DNA of 64,000 nt from assembly GCA_965229785.1 (NCBI GenBank), contig CBDDJS010000001.1, forward strand, positions 992,001 through 1,056,000, given 5' to 3'. Both the position numbers and the translations under genes were made by a program. This stretch comes from JAWPMT01 sp965229785 (GTDB lineage: Bacteria > Bacteroidota > Bacteroidia > Cytophagales > Cyclobacteriaceae). Below are positions 35,205 through 44,800 of this stretch, piece after piece; the stretch's first letter is position 1; each line of letters starts with the position of its first letter. A model generated the notes under the pieces. It saw only the letters and a list, made by a program, of their open reading frames with translations, searched no databases and was not told where the DNA came from.

Positions 35205-35511
35205 TTGCGATTAATGGGCTAGAGCACTTTTACTCTCTTTTGAGTTGATAAAAGTTCGCAAAAACGGAAGTGCTTATGGCCTTAAACGGACGGCTAAAGT
35301 CAGCAGGCTTTGCATTTCCAATATGTCAAGTTCCTTATCAAAAACTGCAATTGCATTAACCAAAGCGCCCATTTGTACCCATGCACATATACCATATGTA
35401 TACCCGCTTTCATTAGATATCGGATGCTGACTTCTTTCCTTTGTACAAGGAATTGATCGAATAGTTCAATTCATTCTTCGCCCTGCACAGGCGTTAATTG
35501 AACACCGATGA
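35205..35511 (+). other. Upstream region of the first giant surface protein gene
   Basis: 307 bases with no credible gene. CTTTTA near 35228 and TAAAAG near 35250 could form a weak hairpin ending the previous operon, but no U-run follows. The operator-like pair at 35387-35404 is the main signal. TTCCTTTG (35436-35443) differs by one base from the TAnnTTTG -7 element. Confidence 0.45.
35387..35404 (-). promoter_or_regulatory. GGTATAC-N4-GGTATAT direct repeat (inverted orientation) upstream of giant 1
   Basis: On the minus strand this reads GGTATACATATGGTATAT, the same layout as GGTATGC-TTTT-GGTATAC at 31807. The two half-sites are 11 bp apart. It lies 107 bases upstream of the ATG of the first giant gene. 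Confidence 0.42.
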
Positions 35512-38500
35512 ATGAATAAGTCAGTTTTTTTTATTCTCCTCGTACTTCCCTTGCTAGCGCAAGCCCAGGTACCGACCATAGTCTCATTTTCACCCAAAGT
35601 TGGTCCAGTAGGGACAATGGTAACACTATCCGGTAGCAACTTTGATCCGTTACCCTCAGATAATGTCGTTTACTTCGGAGGGGTGCAGGCTGAAGTGCTA
35701 TCCGCTACGGCATCGTCTTTGACCGTAGAGGTGCCAAAGGGTGCTTCGCATGATTTCATATTTGTGAATGTCAAAGGACTTATAGCGCAATCGGTTACCC
35801 CGTACATCGTGACATTTGATAGTGACACTGCGATTGGCAGACTGCCAGACACGTTTGCCGATGAAATGACCTTTGAAGCGGCAAATGAGCCTTATGGTCT
35901 GGACGTTGGGGATTTAGATAGAGATGGATTGGTTGATGTCGTTACAGGAAATTTCAGTGGAAAAAGCTTTTCGGTGTTTAGAAATACAAGCTCTGGCAGC
36001 GGAAATGTTAATTTCAGTACCAAATCTGATATTGTGCTAGGCGCACAAGCCAATGACGTGAAGCTGGCGGATTTTGACGGTGATGGCCTATTGGATTTGG
36101 TTGCAGTGACTGAAGATGCGATGGGTACCCCATTTCTGGAGATCAGCCGAAATATTACTTCCACTGTTGGTTCTATCAATTTTACCAGCCCGACCATTAT
36201 TACCCATGATGGCTACAATTACGTGGTAGAGGCAGCTGATTTTAATGGAGATGGTAAGATCGATATTGCGGTGCTTGATTCGGATCACGCGGTTGTGTCT
36301 TTCTATGAAAACTCATCTACTTCAGGGGCAATCAACTTCAAGGATGATGTCGATTTTCCGATTGGCACTGATCCCTATGACCTGACGGTAGGTGATATGA
36401 ATTCGGATGGCCTTCTTGATGTGATATCATTGGATGGATCGACCAATACTATTTCGGTCCTTGAAAACACGACAACCGGAGGAAACATCAGTTTTGCTGC
36501 AAAAGTTGATTTCGCGGTTAATCCCTCCACTTCTTCTTATTGGTTGTCAATAGGAGACCTCAATGGAGATGATTTGCCTGAAGTGGTTGTCCAAAATGGT
36601 GGGTCGGTATCTATTTTCAGGAATGAGACTAATACATCATTAGCGTTAGCTGCTCCCGATGAAATAACCGTTACTATTGCCAATGGCCCGATCACTTTGG
36701 ATGACTTTAATGGGGATGGAAAGCCTGATCTGTTGCTCAATGGGCAGATCAATCAGGTAGTATTGTTAAAAAACACAAGCTCTGGGGCGAATATCACTTT
36801 TGCCAGTGATGTGAAGTTTGGCACCAGTTCCAATCAATACCCGACCACTTTCTTATCCACTGATCTTGATGCTGATGGTGAAACTGATCTTGTTGGTACG
36901 ACTTATCATGGCATTGCGTTTAATGACTATAAAGTTGAGGTACTAAGGAATCATAGTTCAAAAAGTCTATTTACAGATTTCAGCTTCGCGGAAGAAGTGG
37001 AGGAGGCTAAGATTGATGAGTCCTCCAGAACGATTGAAATTAGTGTGGCGGGAGTTTCAGATCTGACAACTCTTAAAGCCACTTTCAAGTTGTCGAATGG
37101 TGCTACAGCAAGCATAGACGGCATTCCCCAGTCCTCAGGAGTGACTACTAGTGACTTTACCGATCCGGTGATTTATACGATCCTGGCAGAAGATGGAAGT
37201 ACCTCTCAGGATTGGACGGTTACTGTTTCTCTGGTGTGTGTTCTTGATGAAACAGACCTTACGGAAGTAGCTTGCAGCTCCTATGATTTTGATGGACAGA
37301 TCATTAGTAGTTCTGGCACTTACATGAAGAGTTATATCAACAGGTTTGGATGTGACAGTACGGTTACCGTTGATTTGACGATCAATCCCACATCATTTTA
37401 CGAAAATGTCTATGCTGTGGGCAGCTATGATTTCGATGGAGTGGCGATAAATACCTCCGGGCAGTATGCATATGGGCCATTCACTTCCACACAAACAGGC
37501 TGCGACAGTACCTTCTTCCTTAACCTGACTATTGAACCGGATACTTACGACCCTCAAAACTATGTTCAGTTCAAAGCGAAAGATTCCACCTTCCCTGTCA
37601 TAGAGGAACAAGGCGCCAGTCATATCGAAGACCTGAATGGAGATGGTGAAAAAGATGTGTTCATCATCGGGAAGTCGTCCACTGGAGTCATCGCAACACT
37701 ATTGATCAATGACGGAGATGGTACATTTACAGAAAACGCCGGTCATGGCATTTCTGGTGCCAGGGTTGGTAACCGTACGTCCATGATGATGGATGTTAAT
37801 GGGGATGACGTGCTTGACTTCCTGGTCATTGGAAAATCAGGAGGCCTCGCCATTACAAAGCTATACCTCAACGACGGCACAGGTCAATTTTTAGAAAAAA
37901 CGGATCATGGTTTACCAGATTTAGGCATAAGGTCAATCACTTCCTACCTGGACAGTGCGGATGTTGACGGAGATGATGACCTTGATTTGATCATTTCCAT
38001 ATACGACGCTGCCGATTACGATAGTTACCAATCCCAACTTTGGCTGAATAACGGTGATGGTAGTTTTATCTTATCTACAGTAAACGATTTTCCGGCATTG
38101 ACTTTTTCCCTGGCTGATTTTGCCGACTTGGATGGGGATGGAGATCCCGACCTTCTGTTGAGAGGACTTAATGAACCCTATAAAGTATGGTTAAATGATG
38201 GTTCCGGTGTATTTACCCAAAAACTGGATCGTTCTCTAGCTACTCTTTCGTCGAAGGGTATGGTCATATTTGATGTAGATAACGATGGCGATCTTGATAT
38301 ATACGATTCCAATACCAGCACACATTCCGGTTTATACACAGCGATCTACTTTAACAATGGGGACGGTTCATTTACATATGACCTTTCCAGTAAGTTGCCA
38401 CGCCTAGATGGTTATGGTGCTCAGGCAGGTTGCCTTTCAAAAGCCGCAGACATTGATAATGATGGTGATCTGGATTTGATCATAGAAGGCAGGTACAGGT

Positions 38501-40572
38501 TTTCAGGAGGGCCGTCTGAAGCGGACTACCTGGAAGTATGGCTCAATAATGGTTTTGGTCATTTCAGACCCCTGGCATCGCGTACATTGAATCAAACTTA
38601 TCCGGCTGATTCGTATCAGTTTGGCCGGGAGTTGGGATACGGAAATTACCAGTCAAACAATTTATTGAGTGTATTCGACTTTGATCGAGACGGACGTGCT
38701 GATATTTTACTCAATGGTCAGGAGTATACAACACTTTTTGATCAGGTCAGCCGTATCATTAGTAATAAACAACTGTCAGGTGAGTTGGCTGTTGAGACCT
38801 GTGATAGCTATGAGTTTGACGGGGAAACCTTAACGTCATCAGGTAGCTATCAGGGCGATTACATCGATGAATCAGGAAGTACTTATCCGGTCAACCTGGA
38901 CCTTACCATTATTGAACCCCTCGACAGTGAAGAAACGGTAATTTCCTGCGGGAGCTATGAATGGAATGGCATTACCTATACGTCTTCAGGTACCTACATG
39001 AATTCATTTACAAGTTCTGCCGGATGTGATAGTACGGCAACTTTGATACTCAGAATCCTGGAACCAACCTCTGGAGAGCAGAGCTTATCTGCTTGTGGAA
39101 GCTATGAATGGAACGGTACCGTTTATTCTTCTTCAGGAAGTTATACCGGTCTGTTTTCAAATGAAGCAGGTTGTGATAGTACGGCGACTTTGAACCTCAC
39201 GATTCTGGAAAGTACGTCTAGCGAGACCAGTATTTCGGCTTGTGATCAATATGATTGGAATGGCGTCACTTACGATTCTTCTGGTACCTATTCGGAGTTG
39301 TTCATAAATGCCGCAGGTTGTGACAGCACTGCTACTTTAAACCTCACCATATTGGCACCTACTTTTGGCAATAAATCCATAACGGCCTGTGAAAGCTACA
39401 CCTGGAACGAGTCGGTCTATACCACATCTGGGACTTATGCCCAATCTTTTGTCAATGCCATTGGCTGTGACAGTACGGTTACTGTAAACCTGACGATTTT
39501 GGAGCCAAGTGCTGGAGAGGCGGATGTTTTTGCTTGTGATAGTTACGAATGGAATGGTCACCTCTATACTGAATCCGGAACCTTTTACCAGCTATTTAGC
39601 AACGTGGCGGGCTGTGATAGTACTGCCACGTTGAATTTGAACATTGGAACATCCACCTTCAGCGAATCAGTGGTAGAAACGTGTGATAGCTACGACTGGA
39701 ATGGGGCTGTTTATACAACCACAGGCAGCTACTCAAAATTGTTTACGAATGCGGAGGGTTGTGACAGTACGGCTTTGCTGGACTTAACAATTCATCAATC
39801 CTTGATTGTCGATGTAGAGATAGCCGCCTGCGAAGGGTATGAGTTCAATGAGGAAATGATTTCGACTTCTGGGGAATATTCAGCGTTGTTTGCATCATCT
39901 GCAGGCTGTGACAGTCTGGTTAACCTGAGTTTGACGGTCAATGAACCCTATTTCAGAGAAGAGATCCTCGATGTTTGCGGTAGCTACCAGTTTGGAGAAC
40001 AGCTCATTACTGAATCCGGGCTTTATCTGGAGAACTTCACTTCTGTTGTAGGTTGCGATTCTCTCGTAAGTTTAACGGTGGGTATGCTGGAGGAACCGAA
40101 TGATGGAATCGAATCAAATGGGCGGGTTCTCTTCGCTACCGATAACTCAACAGGTCTGACGTATCAATGGTACGATTGTGATTCAGGAGAGCGATTGGAA
40201 GGAGAGGACAAACGACAATTGACACCTCCAAGAGCAGGCAAGTACTTTGTTGAGATAACTAACACGGTATGCCAGGTGGAATCATTATGCATGGAAATAA
40301 CAGAGGAAGATGTTCTCCTTGATGCGGAAAGGCCTTTATCGAATATGGAGATCTATCCCAATCCCAGTAATGGACCTGTTCATTTAACCTGGGAACAACC
40401 ACGTACCATTGAACTAACGATCATTGGATTGGATGGGAGGGTGGTACACCGTGAATCTCACGCCCATAAGGAAAAAGTAATATTATCTGTGAAAACTGCC
40501 GGACTCTATGTTATTCGTGTTCACGATTTGGAAACAGGGCATGTCTCAGATCATAAAATTCAAATCAGATAA
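35512..40572 (+). CDS. Giant T9SS-secreted surface protein with TIG, FG-GAP and Cys-Asp-Ser repeats
   Basis: 1686 residues. Signal peptide MNKSVFFILLVLPLLAQAQ; TIG/IPT domain (about 22-105, IVSFSPKVGPVGTMVTLSGSNF); FG-GAP repeats (about 120-490; DLDRDGLVD, DFDGDGLLD, DFNGDGKID...); a cadherin-like region ending EDGSTSQDWTVTV; two Cys-Asp-Ser repeats; a second FG-GAP block (about 700-1080); nine more 49-residue repeats (C-x-SYxWNGxxYxxSGxYxxxFxNxxGCDSTATLNLTI); an Ig-like stretch (YQWYDCDSGERL); and a T9SS sorting domain (EIYPNPSNGPVHL to the end). One repeat (near 38800) lacks the GCDS Cys, and the second lacks the first Cys. It is probably anchored on the cell surface or released. The motif at 35387 suggests control by the adjacent LuxR-type regulators. 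Confidence 0.9.
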   Translation: MNKSVFFILLVLPLLAQAQVPTIVSFSPKVGPVGTMVTLSGSNFDPLPSDNVVYFGGVQAEVLSATASSLTVEVPKGASHDFIFVNVKGLIAQSVTPYIVTFDSDTAIGRLPDTFADEMTFEAANEPYGLDVGDLDRDGLVDVVTGNFSGKSFSVFRNTSSGSGNVNFSTKSDIVLGAQANDVKLADFDGDGLLDLVAVTEDAMGTPFLEISRNITSTVGSINFTSPTIITHDGYNYVVEAADFNGDGKIDIAVLDSDHAVVSFYENSSTSGAINFKDDVDFPIGTDPYDLTVGDMNSDGLLDVISLDGSTNTISVLENTTTGGNISFAAKVDFAVNPSTSSYWLSIGDLNGDDLPEVVVQNGGSVSIFRNETNTSLALAAPDEITVTIANGPITLDDFNGDGKPDLLLNGQINQVVLLKNTSSGANITFASDVKFGTSSNQYPTTFLSTDLDADGETDLVGTTYHGIAFNDYKVEVLRNHSSKSLFTDFSFAEEVEEAKIDESSRTIEISVAGVSDLTTLKATFKLSNGATASIDGIPQSSGVTTSDFTDPVIYTILAEDGSTSQDWTVTVSLVCVLDETDLTEVACSSYDFDGQIISSSGTYMKSYINRFGCDSTVTVDLTINPTSFYENVYAVGSYDFDGVAINTSGQYAYGPFTSTQTGCDSTFFLNLTIEPDTYDPQNYVQFKAKDSTFPVIEEQGASHIEDLNGDGEKDVFIIGKSSTGVIATLLINDGDGTFTENAGHGISGARVGNRTSMMMDVNGDDVLDFLVIGKSGGLAITKLYLNDGTGQFLEKTDHGLPDLGIRSITSYLDSADVDGDDDLDLIISIYDAADYDSYQSQLWLNNGDGSFILSTVNDFPALTFSLADFADLDGDGDPDLLLRGLNEPYKVWLNDGSGVFTQKLDRSLATLSSKGMVIFDVDNDGDLDIYDSNTSTHSGLYTAIYFNNGDGSFTYDLSSKLPRLDGYGAQAGCLSKAADIDNDGDLDLIIEGRYRFSGGPSEADYLEVWLNNGFGHFRPLASRTLNQTYPADSYQFGRELGYGNYQSNNLLSVFDFDRDGRADILLNGQEYTTLFDQVSRIISNKQLSGELAVETCDSYEFDGETLTSSGSYQGDYIDESGSTYPVNLDLTIIEPLDSEETVISCGSYEWNGITYTSSGTYMNSFTSSAGCDSTATLILRILEPTSGEQSLSACGSYEWNGTVYSSSGSYTGLFSNEAGCDSTATLNLTILESTSSETSISACDQYDWNGVTYDSSGTYSELFINAAGCDSTATLNLTILAPTFGNKSITACESYTWNESVYTTSGTYAQSFVNAIGCDSTVTVNLTILEPSAGEADVFACDSYEWNGHLYTESGTFYQLFSNVAGCDSTATLNLNIGTSTFSESVVETCDSYDWNGAVYTTTGSYSKLFTNAEGCDSTALLDLTIHQSLIVDVEIAACEGYEFNEEMISTSGEYSALFASSAGCDSLVNLSLTVNEPYFREEILDVCGSYQFGEQLITESGLYLENFTSVVGCDSLVSLTVGMLEEPNDGIESNGRVLFATDNSTGLTYQWYDCDSGERLEGEDKRQLTPPRAGKYFVEITNTVCQVESLCMEITEEDVLLDAERPLSNMEIYPNPSNGPVHLTWEQPRTIELTIIGLDGRVVHRESHAHKEKVILSVKTAGLYVIRVHDLETGHVSDHKIQIR

Positions 40573-40604
40573 GAAGCCGGTCACAACAACTTTGGCGGTC
40601 AGGA

Positions 40605-40631
40605 GGTCTGGTGAAAGCCGGGCCTTTTTTT
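40605..40631 (+). terminator. Terminator after the first giant gene
   Basis: GGTCTGG (40605-40611) pairs with CCGGGCC (40618-40624), seven base pairs including two G-U, around TGAAAG, followed by seven T residues. Confidence 0.7.
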
Positions 40632-40650
40632 AGGGTCTAATGACACAGCG

Positions 40651-42474
40651 CTAGAGGTCCATTAAAAAGTCTCTTAAGTCAGTTTCTACACCTAAAGACA
40701 TCTTCTTTTTCATTCGGTTAAGGCTTTTTTTGACAGCATCAGGAGTGATATTGGAGATGTTGGCAATTTCCTTATTGCTCATGCCCACCCGGAGATAAGC
40801 GCATAGCCGCAAGTCATGTTGGGTAAGCGCTGAAAAAGCGGTTTTTAAGGTATTGAAGAATTTCGGATGGACTTTTTCAAAATGATGGGTAAAGATTGAC
40901 CAACTTTCCTCGTTGAGGTTGGTGCTGATCACTTTCCGAATATCTTTTAACTCAGGTATCACGTCTTCATCCACCTTTTTGCTCAGTTCACTGATTTGGG
41001 CATTAAGTTGTTGTAAGAGTGCATTCTTCTCATGTGATAACAGGGTCACTGTAGTGAGTTCCCTTTCCTTCAATGCGATGGCTTCTTCCGCCATTTTCTT
41101 TTCGCTTTCGCGCAAGTCGGAGATCTCCTCATTTTTGGCTATCAATTCGTCGTGCTTAAGTTTGATGACTTTGTTCTTCTGTTCTAATGTAAGCTTCTTC
41201 CTTTTATTAGTAAGAAATGAACGATAAGATAGAAAGGCGATGATCCCAAGAAATGAAGCAATAATGATGACCAGAATGACAATGGAGTTCTGTCTCTGAA
41301 CTTGTTGTTCAAGATCAAATGTTGCTCTTTGCTGAGCAAAAGCAAGACTGTCCCTTTCATTTTGGAATTCAAATTCTGCGTGCTGCCGGGTCAAACTTCT
41401 GGTTTGTTCGGTGTTTAAGATCTCATCTGCCGTATTTTTGAACTTTTTTTGCGCATCAAGCGCTGCTTTGTGATTCCCCAGGGCTTCTTCCACAAGGGCG
41501 AGGTATTCCCAACCATCGCGAATACTGAGAATATGATCAAGTTCCTCCGATAATGTTACTCCCTTACGCAAATGTTGTTTTGCGGTGGACCACTCTTGTT
41601 TTTCGTAGTAAGTTATTCCCATACCAATCAAGGTTTGTGCTTGGAACTGTCCACGCCCCAGTGTCTCATAGGCGGTTAAGGCGGAATCAAAATAGGACAG
41701 GGCATCGGTGTAAACGCCTTTTCGATGTTGGACTTCACCCAAATTCCGATGCATGTTAGCCACCCCATAGGGTTCTCCTAATCGACTATATAGCTGAAGT
41801 GCTGCTAAAAAGTGACTTTCCGCCTGATGTATGTCGCCAACTTTAAGGAATAACTCGCCCATGTTGCCATTTACCAGAGCAATGCTGCTTTGAAGGTTGA
41901 TTTTCTCATAAACATCCAAAGCTTTCCTGAAGTACAAAATGGCATTAGAAAAATCCTCCTGGCTGTAATACACCAATCCTATATTATTGTACCGACTGGA
42001 GGCAGACCTTAAATCTCCCAGTCTTTCATTAATCCTGACGGCCGCAAAGAGGTATTCGAGCGCACCTGAGTAATCACCCTGAAAGTCTCTGGTTGCTCCG
42101 AGTCCATTCAGTCCTTTTGCTTCTCCCGCTGGATAGTCAATTTTTCTGGCAAGATCTACCACTTGCTGAAAGCCTTTGGCAGCCGAATGAATGTATCCAA
42201 AGGTCATGTCCATTGCTGCCCTCATGTATGAGGCATCTACCAATCCTTTATCATACCCAATCTGTTGCGCCAATTGCATGGCATCTTCTGAATAGCGTAC
42301 CCATAAGGTTGAATCGGATGCCCCGTATTCGTCGGCAAGTGCCACCATGACATCCACTTTTTGCTCATCCGAAATGGGCGTCTGTAACAAGTTGGTCAAT
42401 GAATCCACTGCGGTGTTATGCTGCGCATAAATTGCGAAAGGAGCCAAGACCAATATGATCGCTATTCGGTACAT
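40651..42474 (-). CDS. TPR membrane protein with C-terminal LuxR-type HTH
   Basis: 607 residues. Signal peptide (MYRIAIILVLAPFAIYA), then about eight TPRs (30-340; ASSRYNNIGLVYYSQEDFSNAILYFRKALDVYE), a transmembrane helix (about 394-414, IVILVIIIASFLGIIAFLSY), a coiled coil (about 418-500), and the HTH module: SWSIFTHHFEKVHPKFFNTL, LTQHDLRLCAYLRVGMSNKEIANI and VKKSLNRMKKKMSL. There is no kinase or receiver domain, so the protein would act as a one-component membrane-tethered regulator that senses with TPRs outside and binds DNA inside. Its paralogue at 42493 lies 18 bases upstream in the same operon. Confidence 0.88.
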   Translation of the reverse strand: MYRIAIILVLAPFAIYAQHNTAVDSLTNLLQTPISDEQKVDVMVALADEYGASDSTLWVRYSEDAMQLAQQIGYDKGLVDASYMRAAMDMTFGYIHSAAKGFQQVVDLARKIDYPAGEAKGLNGLGATRDFQGDYSGALEYLFAAVRINERLGDLRSASSRYNNIGLVYYSQEDFSNAILYFRKALDVYEKINLQSSIALVNGNMGELFLKVGDIHQAESHFLAALQLYSRLGEPYGVANMHRNLGEVQHRKGVYTDALSYFDSALTAYETLGRGQFQAQTLIGMGITYYEKQEWSTAKQHLRKGVTLSEELDHILSIRDGWEYLALVEEALGNHKAALDAQKKFKNTADEILNTEQTRSLTRQHAEFEFQNERDSLAFAQQRATFDLEQQVQRQNSIVILVIIIASFLGIIAFLSYRSFLTNKRKKLTLEQKNKVIKLKHDELIAKNEEISDLRESEKKMAEEAIALKERELTTVTLLSHEKNALLQQLNAQISELSKKVDEDVIPELKDIRKVISTNLNEESWSIFTHHFEKVHPKFFNTLKTAFSALTQHDLRLCAYLRVGMSNKEIANISNITPDAVKKSLNRMKKKMSLGVETDLRDFLMDL

Positions 42475-42492
42475 GCACTAAAACTAATCAAT

Positions 42493-44583
42493 CTAAAGAC
42501 TCATCAGAAAGGCCCTCAAATCATCTTGAACGGTCAATGACATTTTCTTCTTCATGCGCTGGAGACTTTTCTTCACGGCATCGGCGGTGATGTTGGAAAT
42601 GTTGGCAATTTCCTTATTACTCATTCCTACACGAACGTAAGCGCACAGGCGAAGGTCATTTTGAGTCAATGAGGAATAACTTTCTTTCAGAGAATTGAAA
42701 AACCTGGGATGGACATTCTCGAAATGGTACGTGAAAAGGGACCAGCTTTCTTCATTGAGGTTGGCACTAATCGTTTTACGGATTCCTTTCAATTCCGGGA
42801 TCACATCCTCATCTACTTTTGAACTGAGTGCTCCGATCTGCGTATTCAGTTCTTCCAATAGCGAGTTCCGTTCGTGTGAAAGCATGGTGATGGTCGTAAG
42901 TTCACGTTCTTTCAATGCAATGGTCTCCTCAGACATTTTCTTCTCTGAATCCCGCAACTGACGGATTTGCGTGTTCTGATCTGCGAGCCGTTTATTATCC
43001 GATTGTTTTATGCGGTAGGAGCGGAAAAGGATCACGATAATGATCAATACGAGGGCCAGACCTCCAAAAGCAGAATATTGTATCCACCTTTCTTTTTCCA
43101 ATGCTTGCCGGAAAACCAGCTCTTGTTTTTCTTGTTCTGCCTGAGCTTTGTTGCGTTCTTTATCTAATTCATATTTGTATTCAACACGCGCAAGATCCCT
43201 GGCTTTTTCCTCGTTATTGAGGCTGTCTTGTACCATGTTAAATTTTAGGAGGAAGTCATAGGCTTTTCCATTCTGTCCGTTGGCAAAATAAGCCTGATGA
43301 ATGGCCTTGTAAGCATCAGACTGATGAGAGAAATTGTCAGTTTGTTCAGCGAGATTTTCAAGTTTACTAACAGCCTTCAGTGCGCTTTGATTTTCATTCA
43401 AGCCGAGTAAAGTGGTCACCTTGCCCGCTTGTAGCAATAATTGCTCTTCAAAGATATCGGTACCGTCAACGAGTTTCAGCCCCCTTTCTATGATCTCAAG
43501 AGCTTCCTGAAATTCATTTTGATCAATGAGCATGCCAGCCAATCTTTCATATATAAAGGCCTGATCATCGATATTTTCCATTTCCTCATTCAAGGCAAGA
43601 CTCAATTGATACAGGTATTGTGCGGAATCCGTCTTACCTAATTTTCTGTAGGAGTCAGCGGCATTAATGGCATAATAGGCAATATCATATTTGTTGTCGA
43701 CCTCTTCGGCTATGCGCCCAGCCTGCAGACTATAGTCCAGCGCTTTATCGTATTCTTGTTGCTGGTAATAGATCATGCCGATTTTGCCCAGTGTATTGCC
43801 TTCTCTTCCCTTGAGACCTTCTTTTTTCGCAATATCATAGGCTTGGAAGTTGTAGTCCAGTGCCTTGGCATGATTACCTTTATCGAGATAAACCGTGGCA
43901 ATATTGGACAAAGCCACTGCTAAGTTTGAAGGATTAGCAATTTCCCTGGATATGGCTAAACCCTCAATCATCAGGTCAAGTGTTCGGTCCAAATCACCCT
44001 GAAAATAATAGGCAATCGCCTTGGTCTCATTCGCCCTTACCTCACGCTTTTTGATGGTCTTCGGATAGTAGTCTAACTCGGAATAGATTTCCAGTGCTTT
44101 ATCGCAGAGTTCGGGTACCGCCTCATACTTGCCTTGTTGCGTATATACTTTTGCCATTTGATGAAAAGATTCCCCATAGAACATTCTTATTCTCTGCTTG
44201 TCATCACCTTGCACCTGATCGATCCATTGCAAATACAATTTCCTGTTTTCTTCCAGGGCACCAATGGCTTCCTGATAAGCTCCTTTTCGGAAATAGGCAT
44301 CGAACATGAAAACCCGTATATGAGCTACACCGGCTAACCAATTAGCCTTCATCGCTTTCTCAGCATTTACACGGATCAACTGCAAGGCACTGTCAGGATC
44401 CTGATACATCACCTTCACTGCTAACTTGTTGACTGAGTCAAGCTCAAACGGCCGTTCCTGGGCAGTGGCATGTCGCGGGCACAATAGAAGGGCGGTGATC
44501 ACTCTGAAGCAAACGAATACCACTTTTTTTAATGGCCGATGGAGTGTAGGGGGTTGATGATTGATTGATGCGTGGCTATTCAT
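42493..44583 (-). CDS. TPR membrane protein with C-terminal LuxR-type HTH (paralogue)
   Basis: 696 residues. A signal-like helix near 19-40 (VVFVCFRVITALLLCPRHATA), about nine TPRs (60-450), one transmembrane helix (about 507-526, FGGLALVLIIIVILFRSY), a coiled coil, and an HTH module (SWSLFTYHFENVHPRFFNSL, LTQNDLRLCAYVRVGMSNKEIANI). The last 150 residues are very close to the downstream gene, so the pair arose by duplication. On the minus strand TATATTTG (44612-44605) exactly matches TAnnTTTG, placing transcription about 15 bases from the ATG. The first gene of a two-gene operon, divergent from the 7TM regulators. Confidence 0.87.
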   Translation of the reverse strand: MNSHASINHQPPTLHRPLKKVVFVCFRVITALLLCPRHATAQERPFELDSVNKLAVKVMYQDPDSALQLIRVNAEKAMKANWLAGVAHIRVFMFDAYFRKGAYQEAIGALEENRKLYLQWIDQVQGDDKQRIRMFYGESFHQMAKVYTQQGKYEAVPELCDKALEIYSELDYYPKTIKKREVRANETKAIAYYFQGDLDRTLDLMIEGLAISREIANPSNLAVALSNIATVYLDKGNHAKALDYNFQAYDIAKKEGLKGREGNTLGKIGMIYYQQQEYDKALDYSLQAGRIAEEVDNKYDIAYYAINAADSYRKLGKTDSAQYLYQLSLALNEEMENIDDQAFIYERLAGMLIDQNEFQEALEIIERGLKLVDGTDIFEEQLLLQAGKVTTLLGLNENQSALKAVSKLENLAEQTDNFSHQSDAYKAIHQAYFANGQNGKAYDFLLKFNMVQDSLNNEEKARDLARVEYKYELDKERNKAQAEQEKQELVFRQALEKERWIQYSAFGGLALVLIIIVILFRSYRIKQSDNKRLADQNTQIRQLRDSEKKMSEETIALKERELTTITMLSHERNSLLEELNTQIGALSSKVDEDVIPELKGIRKTISANLNEESWSLFTYHFENVHPRFFNSLKESYSSLTQNDLRLCAYVRVGMSNKEIANISNITADAVKKSLQRMKKKMSLTVQDDLRAFLMSL

Positions 44584-44604
44584 TTTGGTAAGGTATCAGT
44601 CAAA

Positions 44605-44612
44605 CAAATATA
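44605..44612 (-). promoter_or_regulatory. -7 promoter element for the TPR-LuxR operon
   Basis: TATATTTG on the minus strand, an exact Bacteroidota TAnnTTTG, 22 bases upstream of the start codon at 44583. No TTG at the expected -33 distance was found, which suits an activated promoter. Confidence 0.4.
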
Positions 44613-44682
44613 AGTCCTTCAAACTCACGGTGTTGTTGTTTTTTAATTCATAAGTATCTGATTGTCAATGTGATAAAATTTT

Positions 44683-44699
44683 GTCCCCTATTTGTCCCG
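44683..44699 (+). promoter_or_regulatory. Direct repeat GTCCC...TTTGTCCC in the divergent spacer
   Basis: GTCCCC (44683) and GTCCCG (44694) are 11 bp apart with a T-rich spacer (GTCCCCTATTTGTCCC). The layout resembles the GTKACC-WYTT-GT motif upstream of the second 7TM gene and giant 2. It lies between the divergent TPR-LuxR and first 7TM genes. Confidence 0.3.
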
Positions 44700-44800
44700 C
44701 CTGGTTTCTGGTATTTCTGATGGTTTTTTGCTCTCCTTTGTGAAGTCGAATTGACCACTCGGCTTCTGCACACTTCATTGGGATTATTTGCCTGTCCCGG

